Assembly (NCBI GenBank): GCA_017417465.1
Contig: JAFPZD010000199.1
Coordinates: 1-46,995, forward strand
DNA length: 46,995 bases
From: Prevotella sp.
GTDB lineage: Bacteria > Bacteroidota > Bacteroidia > Bacteroidales > Bacteroidaceae
Direction: 5' to 3'
The translations under genes and the position numbers were made by a program. Positions 31,910 to 41,843 of this stretch are shown here, in pieces. The notes below the pieces were generated by a model, which had not been told where the DNA came from, searched no databases, and was given only the letters and a program-made list of their open reading frames with translations. The first letter of the stretch is position 1, and each line of letters begins with the position of its first letter.

Positions 31910-34738
31910 TTATTTCACCACTCGCTTCTGGCCATTCACGACATAGACGCCAGGCTTTGAAGGTGTTGTCACACGGCGACCCTGCAGGTCGTAAATGGTG
32001 TTGTCGGCAGGCTGACTGGCAATACTACTGATGCCCTGATAGAAGACGTTATTGACAAGAACCGTCATGTCATCAATGCGCTCATTGACAATACACTCTC
32101 TTGGCGATATGCTGTTATGATTCTGTAGCCACTGACCGAAGTTGGCATCTCCAAAAGTGCCACGCGGGATAACGTATGCAACAGTAACTGCATCAGGGAT
32201 ATCACCAAACTTGAAAGGTTCGTCAAGTATCAGCTTGATGGCCTGAACATTGATAAGATTAAGCTCTGGGTAGTCTTTTTCCAAATCAGGATACGGTACG
32301 AAATGTCCCTTGCGGAAAAGTTTACCACTATAGAAGTCCTGAACTTCGACAATCTTTGTCTCGTCAGGCACCATACCCGTATAGGGGTTGCCGATATTGG
32401 CAAAGAGCACGAAATCGTTCAGTGCAATGTCGGGAACAATCGAAACGCCCTGCTGGATGCGCAGAATAGTCTGCAGACAGCCAAACTGACTATTATAAGT
32501 GTATTGGAACTCGGGATCAGGCTCAACGTACTTGTTTACCACGAAAGATGTCATCATTTCAGTATCAATGACCTCTTTGTCAAGCTTCTCGTAAGAGAAC
32601 GTGCCAAGCGGCAGCATGATGATATAGTTACCAACAGGCAGCGAACTCGTATTAACGATGAAAACATTTGGTGTCTCAGTAGCTGTCAGGACACCGCCCT
32701 CAACGTCAATGCGCTCCCCATTCTTCAGGAAGTAGGGATACTCAGGGTTAACCAGTGTGGCTGCCTGAACGTTCTCGATAGTCAACGTAAGCATCTCACC
32801 TTCCATGATGACGCCATCAGAACCAATCCTGACCTCAGGATAGACGTACAGATCGGGGTCGAAAGGAGCATCGGAAGCTTCGAAGGTGAAGGCGCTTGAC
32901 AGCTGTGCGTCGAAGTAAAGCACACCTTTCTCACTGTCGACAATCGTTGTGGAGGCATGGTTGATCGCCACCGTCATAGTGTCGCGCTTTAACGCCATAT
33001 CGTCGTCTCCCATCTGCAGCGAAAGGATAACACCTGTGATTGACAGCTTACCGAATGTCAATGTGCTGTCGACATCGGCCATTGCCAACTTTGCAACTGT
33101 CAGCTGGTTAACAAATGTCTCATCTTCCGTCACATTGGAAGCTGACATCTTTGTCAAGTCTTCGCGGTTTGTCAGTACATGCAAGAAGTGCTTCTTGTCG
33201 GGCGTACGGAACACAAATATGCCATCCTTCGGAATGGCCTGGAAGGGAGAGGCTTCAGCAGCATCCCTCGTCAGGCGTACACTGTCGTTTTCATATTTCA
33301 GATAGACCTTCGAAGGCACATCTGCATTGTTCACACCAACAATATGGTACCACAACGAGTCGGCAGGTAACTCTACGTCGGTATCATTATAGAAAGCAGC
33401 CATAGCTTCCGTCAGTTCCTCGGCAGTAGCTTCTTCACCCTTGGCAATAACAGCCTCCAAGGCTAAACGACTCTCACTATCCATGGCAGGATAGCCGATG
33501 CCCTCGCTCAAAATAAGCTCCTTGGCAGCAATCATCTCTGGCAACACAGGAATCTTCACAGTATATGTCAGAGTAATATCCTCGTTCCAACTGTCATACT
33601 CAGAAATGTTATCGTCATCCTCACGGTAATACGTATTGTGGATGGAACCCTCGGGAATGAAAACGGTGTAAACGCCTTCTTCAGTGATGGCACCAGTCGT
33701 CAGGTGTAAGATAACCTCGGAAGAGAAAGAACCTTCTTGCGAAACCTCTACAATACCCAAATTCTCTTCACCACGGAAAAGCATGCCGAAAGCATTCTTG
33801 GCAAGCAGAACGCGTGATGGATAGAACAAACGAATAGTGTCGGACAATGAGCGGTATGACTCAGCAGGATCAGGGGCAATGGAATCATAGACCAGAGGTA
33901 TGCGAGCCGAGAAGCGGATACTGATGTCGCTATTCACAGAACCCTCATCATTAACGAAACAGCCAGCAGGAATCTTCACTGTATATGGACCAGAGGAAGT
34001 GATAGGCTTACTCAATGACAGTTTCACGGAATTGTCGGCAAAGGTAGCCTTCAATCCCTGAGAGGGGATGCCAAAGCTGGTCATCTGTATACCTGCTGTT
34101 GTCAATGTGTCAACGACAGGCGTATTGAAGAGCAGCAACATGGACTGAAAAGCATCAACAACGTCGCCAGCGGCAGGTGTCGATGACTCCAGCACTAATG
34201 GAATAGCCGGACGTGTGTATTTAACACGGACAGCGGTAATGCGTGTGTCGTAATGCTGGCCATTCTGGAAAGAGACTTGGTAAGCCTTATCTCCATTCGG
34301 GCTCCACGACTTCGTAGTGGGATAGAAGGCACCTGGATCACCGATAGCTTTACTCAGGGTTGCGATAGCGCCTTCAAAAACGATAGAGTCCAAAGTATAG
34401 CTTTCAGGAACACTAATCGTTAGCGTAGCATTGGTACGCAACGAGAGGGAATAGAAAGAGAACGATTCGTCCTCCTCGGAGACGACATGGTTAATAGCCA
34501 CGCCCTCCTTGAAGGTCCCCTGTCCGAAACTCATGCTAGCGTCACCACTGTAGATGACCTTGTTCGTGACATTCAGTACATCGCCAGTGCCATTCAAATA
34601 TGTCAGATCGAGATTTGACAATGGAGGGTCAAAGCGCATGTCAGCAGGTGACTGGAAATCAAAGGTCACCCACGTTGTCACGTCTGCATAAAGATGCATC
34701 GCAACAAAGGTGAAGAGACAAAGTAAAACCTTCTTCAT
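31910..34738 (-). CDS. Large secreted protein with Ig-like repeats and C-terminal tail
   Basis: 942 residues, signal peptide MKKVLLCLFTFVAMHLYA. Several repeated beta-sandwich units with 'PYTVKIPAGCFVND', 'VYTVFIPEGSIHNT' and 'YIIMLPLGTFSYE' suggest four or more Ig-like (SbsA/Big-like) domains. A helical stretch around residues 400-445 (AAKELILSEG...EELTEAMAAFYN) breaks the series. C-terminus 'TIYDLQGRRV...GVYVVNGQKRVVK' is the common Bacteroidetes surface/secretion tail. Spaced 19 bp from the preceding lipoprotein gene. No enzyme motif recognised. Confidence 0.75.
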   Translation of the reverse strand: MKKVLLCLFTFVAMHLYADVTTWVTFDFQSPADMRFDPPLSNLDLTYLNGTGDVLNVTNKVIYSGDASMSFGQGTFKEGVAINHVVSEEDESFSFYSLSLRTNATLTISVPESYTLDSIVFEGAIATLSKAIGDPGAFYPTTKSWSPNGDKAYQVSFQNGQHYDTRITAVRVKYTRPAIPLVLESSTPAAGDVVDAFQSMLLLFNTPVVDTLTTAGIQMTSFGIPSQGLKATFADNSVKLSLSKPITSSGPYTVKIPAGCFVNDEGSVNSDISIRFSARIPLVYDSIAPDPAESYRSLSDTIRLFYPSRVLLAKNAFGMLFRGEENLGIVEVSQEGSFSSEVILHLTTGAITEEGVYTVFIPEGSIHNTYYREDDDNISEYDSWNEDITLTYTVKIPVLPEMIAAKELILSEGIGYPAMDSESRLALEAVIAKGEEATAEELTEAMAAFYNDTDVELPADSLWYHIVGVNNADVPSKVYLKYENDSVRLTRDAAEASPFQAIPKDGIFVFRTPDKKHFLHVLTNREDLTKMSASNVTEDETFVNQLTVAKLAMADVDSTLTFGKLSITGVILSLQMGDDDMALKRDTMTVAINHASTTIVDSEKGVLYFDAQLSSAFTFEASDAPFDPDLYVYPEVRIGSDGVIMEGEMLTLTIENVQAATLVNPEYPYFLKNGERIDVEGGVLTATETPNVFIVNTSSLPVGNYIIMLPLGTFSYEKLDKEVIDTEMMTSFVVNKYVEPDPEFQYTYNSQFGCLQTILRIQQGVSIVPDIALNDFVLFANIGNPYTGMVPDETKIVEVQDFYSGKLFRKGHFVPYPDLEKDYPELNLINVQAIKLILDEPFKFGDIPDAVTVAYVIPRGTFGDANFGQWLQNHNSISPRECIVNERIDDMTVLVNNVFYQGISSIASQPADNTIYDLQGRRVTTPSKPGVYVVNGQKRVVK

Positions 34739-34757
34739 GTGTAATTAGAATAAATAT

Positions 34758-35270
34758 TTATTGAAGTTCAGTATCAAACTCATCACCTGCTGTCTTGACG
34801 CAGAGCTTCCACTCACCGTTGACCCGAACAGGATTGAACATGTACATTGTCGTAGCCGGTTTACCAGTGCCAGAGTGCTCGGCATCAGCAAAGGTCACCT
34901 CGTACTTCACGTCGTTACAACCTTCAAGCATGAAAGAGTAGTACTGACGCATATAAGAAAGAACGGGGAAAAGTTTAAACATCCGTTGATAACGTTTAGC
35001 GGTGAATTCGCTCAACGGCTTAATCTCCTTAGTAGAATCATTATACTCGAACAAGTTTGCAAGAACCTGGTCGTAGTTCTGCTGTTTGAGCTGCTCCATG
35101 GCATCGTCGCAGATAGTCAGCATAGCTAGAGTATCCTGGGCAGTAAGTTCAGCACGGAATTCCTCAATCTGCTCAGCGCGAGTAGCATTATCTTTCTTGT
35201 TAGAACAAGATGTAATGAAAAGGGTTGCTGTAATCACAGCAATAAAAGAAAATAATACAGAACGTTTCAT
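34758..35270 (-). CDS. Small lipoprotein of unknown function
   Basis: 170 residues, lipobox ITSC (Cys ~22) followed by SNKKDN. Helical middle part ('TLAMLTICDDAMEQLKQQNYDQVLANLF') then a beta-rich end ('VKYEVTFADAEHSGTGKPATTMYMFNPVRVNGEWKLCVKTAG') reminiscent of a cystatin/NTF2-like fold. No family identified. First gene of the three-gene unit; directly after the terminator of the 1537-residue gene, so it may need its own promoter, not seen. Confidence 0.7.
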   Translation of the reverse strand: MKRSVLFSFIAVITATLFITSCSNKKDNATRAEQIEEFRAELTAQDTLAMLTICDDAMEQLKQQNYDQVLANLFEYNDSTKEIKPLSEFTAKRYQRMFKLFPVLSYMRQYYSFMLEGCNDVKYEVTFADAEHSGTGKPATTMYMFNPVRVNGEWKLCVKTAGDEFDTELQ

Positions 35271-35288
35271 TGTAATTTAGAGAAAAAA

Positions 35289-35323
35289 GGAGAGTGCGTC
35301 TGCTCTCACGAGACGCACTCTCC
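35289..35323 (-). terminator. Terminator of the 1537-residue lipoprotein gene
   Basis: GGAGAGTGCGTCT and AGACGCACTCTCC pair perfectly (13 bp, 9-nt loop), followed on the minus strand by TTTTTTCTC. 32 nt after the stop codon. Confidence 0.9.
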
Positions 35324-35354
35324 AATTAGAGCTTAATTAACTTGGTTTGTCAAA

Positions 35355-38300
35355 TTAATGACGGCCATGCGTTGAGTCGATGTGCCATGTGATCGAAGCG
35401 TCGAATGAACCCCACTCGTAGTAGATAGTGATAGGAATCTTAACGTCGAATACAGTCACCATCTCACCGTTGTTAGCATAGTAGAATCCACCGAAGATGT
35501 GCTTGTAGAACTTCATGTAAGCCTCGATGGGAACCTCCATGAATGCACTCTGGAAGTTGTTAGCATCGTTACCGTCGTTATCCTTGTGGCAGAGACCCCA
35601 GCCATTGTAGGTGTGACCAGCGTAGGTCATGTTCTGAGGAATACCAGGCATACGGTTACCAGCATCATCCCAGCACTCACCGAAGTAAGCCTTGACAGAC
35701 GTCATGTACGGCTCGATAGCATAGAGCTTAGCCTTCGTGGTGATGGTGCTCAGCTTCACGAACGTGTTCTCATTAGCCTGATGCATGTTGGTCAGAATAG
35801 CCTCTGGACGCATGTCGAGAGCGATACCCTTGACATTGTAGTAAGCCCAGAACCACCAGTGGTTCTCACCACGGAGCTTGTCGGGATCATCGTACATGTA
35901 GCCCTGACGGTTGTAGTCACCACGCCAGTCGAAGAGATGCAGGTAGTCGAGCAAGAGAATCTTATTCTCGTTGGTGTTAGCATCGATAGCAGGCGTAATA
36001 GGCTCAGTGTTCAGGTTGATAGGACGCTCCCATGAGTGCAGCACAGTTGCGATGTTGGGATCCTCATACTTATCCTGCTTCACGAACTTAGCAAGGTTGC
36101 AATCTCTCTGAGCAATGACACCGATCCAAGCACGGAACTGCTCGTTCACATACTTACGTGCATTGTCGAAGTCGCAAGTACCATCAGCATTCATCGGGTA
36201 GCCAATAGCGTTCAGAACGTCGTACAGAACAACATTGTCCTTAGCAGTACCGGCAATGTAGTCAGCCTCAGTTGAACCAACGGGCAGCCAGTGGATGAGC
36301 TCCATGCAGCCAGCATCGTCAACGGCAGGTGTGTAGTTGTTGCCAACCTGCTCTGACTTACCACGCTGAGTAGCAGCCACCTTATTGGTGGGACGCAGGA
36401 ATGCGATAGGCGTCGAGATACCATTGATCTCAGCATAGAGGATTGAGTCATTGAAGACACCAGCATAACGGATGGTAGTACCGTTCGGAGTCACCTCGTC
36501 ATCATAGATGATAGCGCAACGCTGCAGAGTCTGCTCGAGAGTAGCCTCGTCCCAAGTATGAGTATCGTTCATGGTCTTGATCCAACGCTGAGCGGGCGAG
36601 AACTGAGTGCCATCACCGTAGACGTTGTCATAGCTACGACGACCATAGACATACTTGCACATCATCTTGTTCCAACGATCAGTGTTCGGCTCGATAAGCC
36701 ACTTAGCATCATTCTGACGATAGGTCTTGTTCTGCGGCGTGATGGTATAAGTCTTACCATTCATAGCCTTGATCTGATAGGTCTTCGGTGCGAAGTAGTA
36801 CTTAATCTTGTCGTTGTTACCGATGGTAGCCTTATTGCCAACCAGCGTGTAGTTGATGAACGAAGGCCATGCCTCGAAGCGAGTGGTAATACCATCGCGC
36901 GGAGCCTGGATGTCAGCGATGTATGCTGACCAGCCATCAGTTGCGCCGGTTGAGTAGTTATACCAGTAGTTGTCGATCTTCTCCTTGAAGAGGATAGGAT
37001 TAACCTTTGCACGAGTGATGTTCATGGTCATCTTCACCCAAATGTACGGATAAGGAGCGCTGTAGTTGTCAACGTTGCGATCGCGACCACTCTTGTCCTT
37101 AGCAATGAAGCGGAACCAGCGAGTAACCTTCACAGGCTCATCATTAGCCTTGTCGTGAGTCAGATACTCAATCTCATCAGGAGTGAGCGTCCAGCTGAAG
37201 GTGTGGTTGGTTGTACCCTCACCATTGGGGAAGTAAACAGCATTACCGAGCGTAGTGCGATCCTTACCAGTAGCAGCTTCCTCGAATGCATTACCATTCT
37301 CGTCAACAGCCGAACCCTTCACAGGAGGCAGACCACCATTACCGTAGATATCGGAACCGAAGTTGTACAGGCGGAGCTGATAGCCACGACGGTGTGAGTC
37401 AGGAGTAGCAGCATTGGTCTGGAAGGCATACGGAGTCACGTACATCGTATCGGTCGGATCAACGGGAGTGTCACTCTCGATACAGTCAGCCCAATAGTAG
37501 TTGTCGAAGGTGAGAATCTCACTCATGTTCAGCTTCTCATGCAGGATGAGGTTCGAGAACTGGTTCCAGTAGGTCTGGAGCTTGAGCTCATTGCAGCCAC
37601 CGAAGGTCAGATTAACCTCAGGATAGTTGTCAACATTCAGGTTGTCAGGTGTGTGAGTGATGTGGAGCAGGATGTAGCCGTCGAGCAGCACCTTGCCAGC
37701 CTCATTCTTAACCATCACGCGAACCAGAGGCTCACGGTCAACAGATGTGGTGCTCTGAGCCTCGAGGGTCTTCACAGCATTGGGAGTCGGATCAACATTG
37801 CGAGCAATGATGACACCAGTCTTACTGATCTTGCCTGCAGTCCAGTCAACGATACCGTTGGTAGCACTCCAGTCAGAGAATGAAGCATAGTGAGAGTCAC
37901 CCGTGACGTTCGTACTTGACTGATAGTCAACAAGCTGGAACTCATAGTGCAGACCGAAAGCAGCTTCCTCACCGTAGTTGAACTTCTTAACAACCCAGTG
38001 GTTAGCATCGTGCTCACGCTCAATGAGGTTCTCCTTCACATAGTGGATAGCGAGATAGGGACGCAGGTCAACACCGTTGGGATCCATGGCACCCAGCTCA
38101 AGAGCTGCACCATCGGGATCGGCAAGAGCCTCCTCAGGTGAATCCCAAACGTGGATACGGTTGTTGACACAAGGAGTTGTACCCAGAGCTGCCCAACCTT
38201 CCTCGTCACCATTACGGTTACCGGGGCCACCCTTGAAGTACTCATCCTTCGGCTCAATGTACTGAGGCTTCTTGTTCCAGATCAGACCCTCAAGCTGAAT

Positions 38301-39968
38301 GCGAGTGGGAACGAGCAGAGCGTAGTCAGAGGTAACCATGTCCTCAGAGCCACTAACATTGTGCAGCTGCAGAGCAATCACGTTGTCCTTGTTGTCCTTG
38401 TTGTAGTGGTAGCGACCGATATACTTCGAGTGATTACCGCAATACCAGCTTCCGAAGTAGTCCTCATCAGCAAACACATCCCAGTCGTTCGGGGTATCGG
38501 TGTTCTTTGTCCAGTCGGCATTGGTAGGATCGCAACCGTTCGGGTTGATGGTGTTATCGGTGGGCCAGGGAGCCAGATTCTCGGGATGAGCAATCTGCAG
38601 ACCAACTGAGAGCTCGCCCTTAGCATTCTTACCGAACTTAACAGCAGGATAGGTGAAAGCCTTGTTGTTAACGAAGAAGTCCTCAGGAGAGGTGATACCC
38701 AGCGAATTAGCAGCAGCACGGGTGTTGAAATAGACAACCTCGGGCTCCAGAACGTTGAACGAAGGAGCGTTGTTGGCGTAATCAACAGCTGAGGTGCTGG
38801 GATTCAGGTGATACTGAACCTCCCAAGCGGGACCGTAGATCCACTCCTTGTCGCTAAGATTCGAAACAGTCGAGTAGTCAAAATGATACTTCTTGTTAGC
38901 AGGATCCGTAACGTTGGTCTCAATCTGCTTGGTAGCCTCATTGTACCAGCGACCGAGACGGTTGGGGATGTAGTCATTAATCTCACCAGTGATGTCATGG
39001 CGGTCGCCATTGACAGCTGCATGGTGGCTGAGATCCTCATAACGGTTGTACTGACGGAGCTGCAGGATAGAGTCGCCAACCCAAGGATACTCAATAGCCT
39101 CGATACCATCGAGATAGAGCTTCGGAATGAACTGCATGCTCTTCAGGTCAGCGCTGAGGCTGATGGTCACTGTGTTCTGAGGGCCAGTACCGCCGCGGAC
39201 ACCGTAGAGAGTCAGCGTGTCACCGTCCTTCACAGCAGTGATAGTGCCGGCAGAAACAAAGCTGATGTTGGTGCTCTCAACGAACTCACCATCCTGATAG
39301 ATGTCGAAGCAGCCAGTCTCGGTGTTGGGAACGTAGTACTTGCCGTTCTGGCCGTTCTGACCAGGAGTGCCCTGGCCATTGTTACCATTGTTGCCATTGG
39401 AGCCGTCAGAACCGATAGCCTTGTACTCGGTCTTCGAGCCGTTCAAGTACCAGTAGCCATCGTTGCCGATAGTCCACTTGTCAGCAGGATCAGCGTTCTT
39501 ACCGTCTGTGCCAACAGCCTTGTACTCGGTCTTCGAGCCGTTCAGATACCAGTAGCCATCGTTGCCGATAGTCCACTTGTCAGCAGGATCAGCGTCCTTA
39601 CCGTCCTTACCAAGGGCGTAGTAGTTGGTCTTCACGCCGTCCTGATACCAGAAACCATCGTCACCGATTGTCCAGACGACACCATCCTTACCGTTAGTGC
39701 CATTGGTTCCGTTGACACCATTGGTAACATTGAAAGAGTTGCCATTGCTCAGCGTGACCTTCACACCGTCGGTGATCTTGTCAACGCTCGTAATGACAGC
39801 ACCGCTCTGGATCAAGTCCTTAATGTTCTTGATCGCATCAGCGTTCTTGTCGATTTGCTCTTGTAAGTTGTTGATGTCATCATCGTAATCCTTACAAGAC
39901 ACGAACATGCTCGTGGAAGCAACAACGAATGCCCCCATAAGCAATGTACTAATTAATCTTTTTTTCAT
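35355..39968 (-). CDS. 1537-residue surface lipoprotein with coiled coil and collagen-like/33-residue repeats
   Basis: Lipobox VSCKDYDDD (Cys ~25), then a coiled-coil-like 'NNLQEQIDKNADAIKNIKDLI', then Gly-Xaa-Xaa rich 'NGTNGTNGKDG'. Residues ~85-190 hold repeats of WTIGNDGYWYLNGSKTEYKA with a 33-residue period (99-bp in DNA, two nearly identical, one diverged), followed by another Gly/Asn-rich segment (NGNNGNNGQGTPGQNGQNG). The remaining ~1300 residues are Trp/Tyr-rich, likely beta-structured. The start of the protein matches Bacteroidetes proteins named 'PL29 family lyase N-terminal domain', but I see no lyase evidence. Probably an abundant cell-surface structural or binding protein: long leader, strong promoter, own terminator. 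Confidence 0.75.
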   Translation of the reverse strand: MKKRLISTLLMGAFVVASTSMFVSCKDYDDDINNLQEQIDKNADAIKNIKDLIQSGAVITSVDKITDGVKVTLSNGNSFNVTNGVNGTNGTNGKDGVVWTIGDDGFWYQDGVKTNYYALGKDGKDADPADKWTIGNDGYWYLNGSKTEYKAVGTDGKNADPADKWTIGNDGYWYLNGSKTEYKAIGSDGSNGNNGNNGQGTPGQNGQNGKYYVPNTETGCFDIYQDGEFVESTNISFVSAGTITAVKDGDTLTLYGVRGGTGPQNTVTISLSADLKSMQFIPKLYLDGIEAIEYPWVGDSILQLRQYNRYEDLSHHAAVNGDRHDITGEINDYIPNRLGRWYNEATKQIETNVTDPANKKYHFDYSTVSNLSDKEWIYGPAWEVQYHLNPSTSAVDYANNAPSFNVLEPEVVYFNTRAAANSLGITSPEDFFVNNKAFTYPAVKFGKNAKGELSVGLQIAHPENLAPWPTDNTINPNGCDPTNADWTKNTDTPNDWDVFADEDYFGSWYCGNHSKYIGRYHYNKDNKDNVIALQLHNVSGSEDMVTSDYALLVPTRIQLEGLIWNKKPQYIEPKDEYFKGGPGNRNGDEEGWAALGTTPCVNNRIHVWDSPEEALADPDGAALELGAMDPNGVDLRPYLAIHYVKENLIEREHDANHWVVKKFNYGEEAAFGLHYEFQLVDYQSSTNVTGDSHYASFSDWSATNGIVDWTAGKISKTGVIIARNVDPTPNAVKTLEAQSTTSVDREPLVRVMVKNEAGKVLLDGYILLHITHTPDNLNVDNYPEVNLTFGGCNELKLQTYWNQFSNLILHEKLNMSEILTFDNYYWADCIESDTPVDPTDTMYVTPYAFQTNAATPDSHRRGYQLRLYNFGSDIYGNGGLPPVKGSAVDENGNAFEEAATGKDRTTLGNAVYFPNGEGTTNHTFSWTLTPDEIEYLTHDKANDEPVKVTRWFRFIAKDKSGRDRNVDNYSAPYPYIWVKMTMNITRAKVNPILFKEKIDNYWYNYSTGATDGWSAYIADIQAPRDGITTRFEAWPSFINYTLVGNKATIGNNDKIKYYFAPKTYQIKAMNGKTYTITPQNKTYRQNDAKWLIEPNTDRWNKMMCKYVYGRRSYDNVYGDGTQFSPAQRWIKTMNDTHTWDEATLEQTLQRCAIIYDDEVTPNGTTIRYAGVFNDSILYAEINGISTPIAFLRPTNKVAATQRGKSEQVGNNYTPAVDDAGCMELIHWLPVGSTEADYIAGTAKDNVVLYDVLNAIGYPMNADGTCDFDNARKYVNEQFRAWIGVIAQRDCNLAKFVKQDKYEDPNIATVLHSWERPINLNTEPITPAIDANTNENKILLLDYLHLFDWRGDYNRQGYMYDDPDKLRGENHWWFWAYYNVKGIALDMRPEAILTNMHQANENTFVKLSTITTKAKLYAIEPYMTSVKAYFGECWDDAGNRMPGIPQNMTYAGHTYNGWGLCHKDNDGNDANNFQSAFMEVPIEAYMKFYKHIFGGFYYANNGEMVTVFDVKIPITIYYEWGSFDASITWHIDSTHGRH
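39420..39660 (-). repeat. 99-bp intragenic tandem repeat
   Basis: TTGTACTCGGTCTTCGAGCC starts at 39421 and 39520 (period 99 bp = 33 codons); a third diverged unit follows to about 39660. In-frame, so copy changes would not break the gene. Confidence 0.85.
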
Positions 39969-40116
39969 ACGTGTTGAAATTAAAAAGTAAATAATAATAA
40001 AGTTGTTAATACTATAGATCTTTCTTGTCTCTCAAAGCCGCTTTAGGCATGCTAAACACCGCCTTTACGGCTCCCCATTTTGCGCATCTCCCCCGCGGAG
40101 ACACGTTTTTTGGGTG

Positions 40117-40148
40117 CAAATATAGTCATATTTTCGAAATCGTGCAAA
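40117..40148 (-). promoter_or_regulatory. Promoter of the 1537-residue lipoprotein gene
   Basis: Minus strand TTTG (40148-40145), 20 nt, TATATTTG (40124-40117). The start codon is ~145 nt away, leaving a long GC-rich leader (39969-40110) with short inverted repeats such as GCCGTAAAGG and TAAAGCGGC. Confidence 0.75.
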
Positions 40149-40238
40149 TAATTTTGAAGTTTTTTTTTAAAAACCTGCAAAAAATTGCGTGATTCGGTAT
40201 TTTTTTTTGTTTTTACCCCCCTAAAACAGCTTTTTTCC

Positions 40239-41714
40239 TTAGAATTCGGCCGATTTGGGAGTTCTTGGGAACGGAATGACGTCGCGTATGTTCTGCATGC
40301 CCGTTACAAAGAGAATAAGGCGCTCGAAACCGAGGCCAAAACCAGCATGCGGGCAGGTGCCCCAGCGCCGTGTGTCGAGGTACCACCACAGCTTGTCGGT
40401 CTCCATCTCTCGGTGGTTGATTTCAGCCATGAGCTTGTCGTAGTTTTCCTCACGGACGGAGCCGCCGATAATCTCTCCGATTTGGGGGAAGAGGACATCG
40501 GTGCCCTGCATGGTAGGAGCAGGGGCGACGATGCCACGATAGCCAACCGAGGCTGAGGACGCCATAGAAGCAGCGGAGGCGGGGGCAGCGGGGTTCTGCT
40601 TCATGTAGAAGGCTTTGATGGCGGAGGGGTAGTCGGTCATGATGACAGGTTTGCGGAAATGCTCCTCGACGAGGTAGCGCTCATGCTCTGAGGCGAGGTC
40701 ATCGCCCCACTGGCAGGGGAACTCGAATTTACGTCCATCGCGTATAGCCTGCTGAAGGATGTCGATGCCCTCAGTGTACGTCAGGCGCACGAAGCTATCC
40801 TTGAGCACACCTTCGAGCCGCTGTATAAGCGTCTTGTCGATCATCTGGTTGAGGAACTGGAGGTCGTCCGCGCAATTGTCGAGCGCCCACTTCACACAAT
40901 ACTTGATAAAGTCTTCCTCGAGGTCCATCAGTCCCTGCTGGTCGAGGAAGGCCACCTCAGGCTCAATCATCCAGAACTCCGCAAGGTGTCGCGGCGTATT
41001 GGAGTTCTCAGCGCGGAAGGTCGGTCCGAAAGTATAGATGGCACCGAGGGCCGTTGCGCCGAGCTCACCCTCGAGCTGGCCGCTGACGGTAAGCGACGTC
41101 TGTTCACCGAAGAAGTCATCGTCGTAGATAATCTTGCCTTGCTCGTCCTTCTTCAGGTCATAGAGGTTCTTAGTGGTCACCTGGAACATGTTACCGGCGC
41201 CTTCGCAGTCGCTGGCAGTGATGAGTGGTGTGTGGAAATAGAAGAAGCCATGCTCATGGAAATAGGTGTGGATGGCCATTGCCATGTTGTGGCGAATGCG
41301 CATGACAGCACCGAAGGTGTTAGTGCGGAGGCGCATGTGGGCATTCTTACGCATTACCTCGAACGACTGGCCCTTCTTCTGCATGGGATAGTCGTTGCCA
41401 CAGAGGCCATAAATCTCGATAGAGGTAGCCTGGATTTCAGAGGTCTGCCCAGCTCCCTGACTTTCGACGAGGGTACCAACGGCACAGATGCACGCACCGG
41501 TGGTGACGTCCTTCAGGGTGGCATTGGCTACGCCGCATACGGGACAGGCTTCCGGGTCGACGACGATTTGGACGTTCTTGATGGTCGAGCCATCGTTCAG
41601 CGCGATAAAGTCGACGGCCTTCGAGGAGCGGTGGGTACGCACCCATCCCTTCACACAGACCTCAGAACCGTAGGCTGTGCTTTTTAAAACATCAATTATT
41701 TTAGTTCGTTCCAT
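40239..41714 (-). CDS. asnS: Asparaginyl-tRNA synthetase
   Basis: 491 residues. N-terminal OB-fold anticodon-binding domain (~1-120, '[25 protein letters not shown]') and class II catalytic domain with motif 2 '[22 protein letters not shown]' and motif 3 '[15 protein letters not shown]'. It charges tRNA-Asn with asparagine. Unlike usual AsnRS, residues near 375-405 carry an Ala/Ser-rich stretch ([20 protein letters not shown]) between 'AFYMKQN' and '[12 protein letters not shown]', where most members have a short turn. Rest looks intact. Confidence 0.93.
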   Translation of the reverse strand: MERTKIIDVLKSTAYGSEVCVKGWVRTHRSSKAVDFIALNDGSTIKNVQIVVDPEACPVCGVANATLKDVTTGACICAVGTLVESQGAGQTSEIQATSIEIYGLCGNDYPMQKKGQSFEVMRKNAHMRLRTNTFGAVMRIRHNMAMAIHTYFHEHGFFYFHTPLITASDCEGAGNMFQVTTKNLYDLKKDEQGKIIYDDDFFGEQTSLTVSGQLEGELGATALGAIYTFGPTFRAENSNTPRHLAEFWMIEPEVAFLDQQGLMDLEEDFIKYCVKWALDNCADDLQFLNQMIDKTLIQRLEGVLKDSFVRLTYTEGIDILQQAIRDGRKFEFPCQWGDDLASEHERYLVEEHFRKPVIMTDYPSAIKAFYMKQNPAAPASAASMASSASVGYRGIVAPAPTMQGTDVLFPQIGEIIGGSVREENYDKLMAEINHREMETDKLWWYLDTRRWGTCPHAGFGLGFERLILFVTGMQNIRDVIPFPRTPKSAEF

Positions 41715-41722
41715 TATTTTAG

Positions 41723-41831
41723 CCCCTAAGTTAGGGGGAAAGGGGTCTGAACAAGCGATTATCAGGCCCTAAACTATATTAATCAGTGGGAATCTGCGCT
41801 TGTTCAGACCCCCACCCCCTGTCTTAGGGGG
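41723..41831. repeat. 109-bp palindromic element between asnS and rlu gene
   Basis: Arms 41723-41757 and 41797-41831 (35 bp) are reverse complements with few mismatches (shared GGGGTCTGAACAAGCG). Each outer end is itself a mini-palindrome (CCCCTAAGTTAGGGGG). It starts 9 bp before the asnS start codon and ends 13 bp from the next stop, so it fills the whole gap. Confidence 0.75.
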
Positions 41832-41843
41832 TTCAGCCTATTA

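Noticed and set aside
38808-39866. 352-residue plus-strand open frame with repeated PVAIVADSPLVSRISVL units
   Set aside because: Antisense to the repeat part of the 1537-residue lipoprotein; the repeats reflect the sense-strand repeats.
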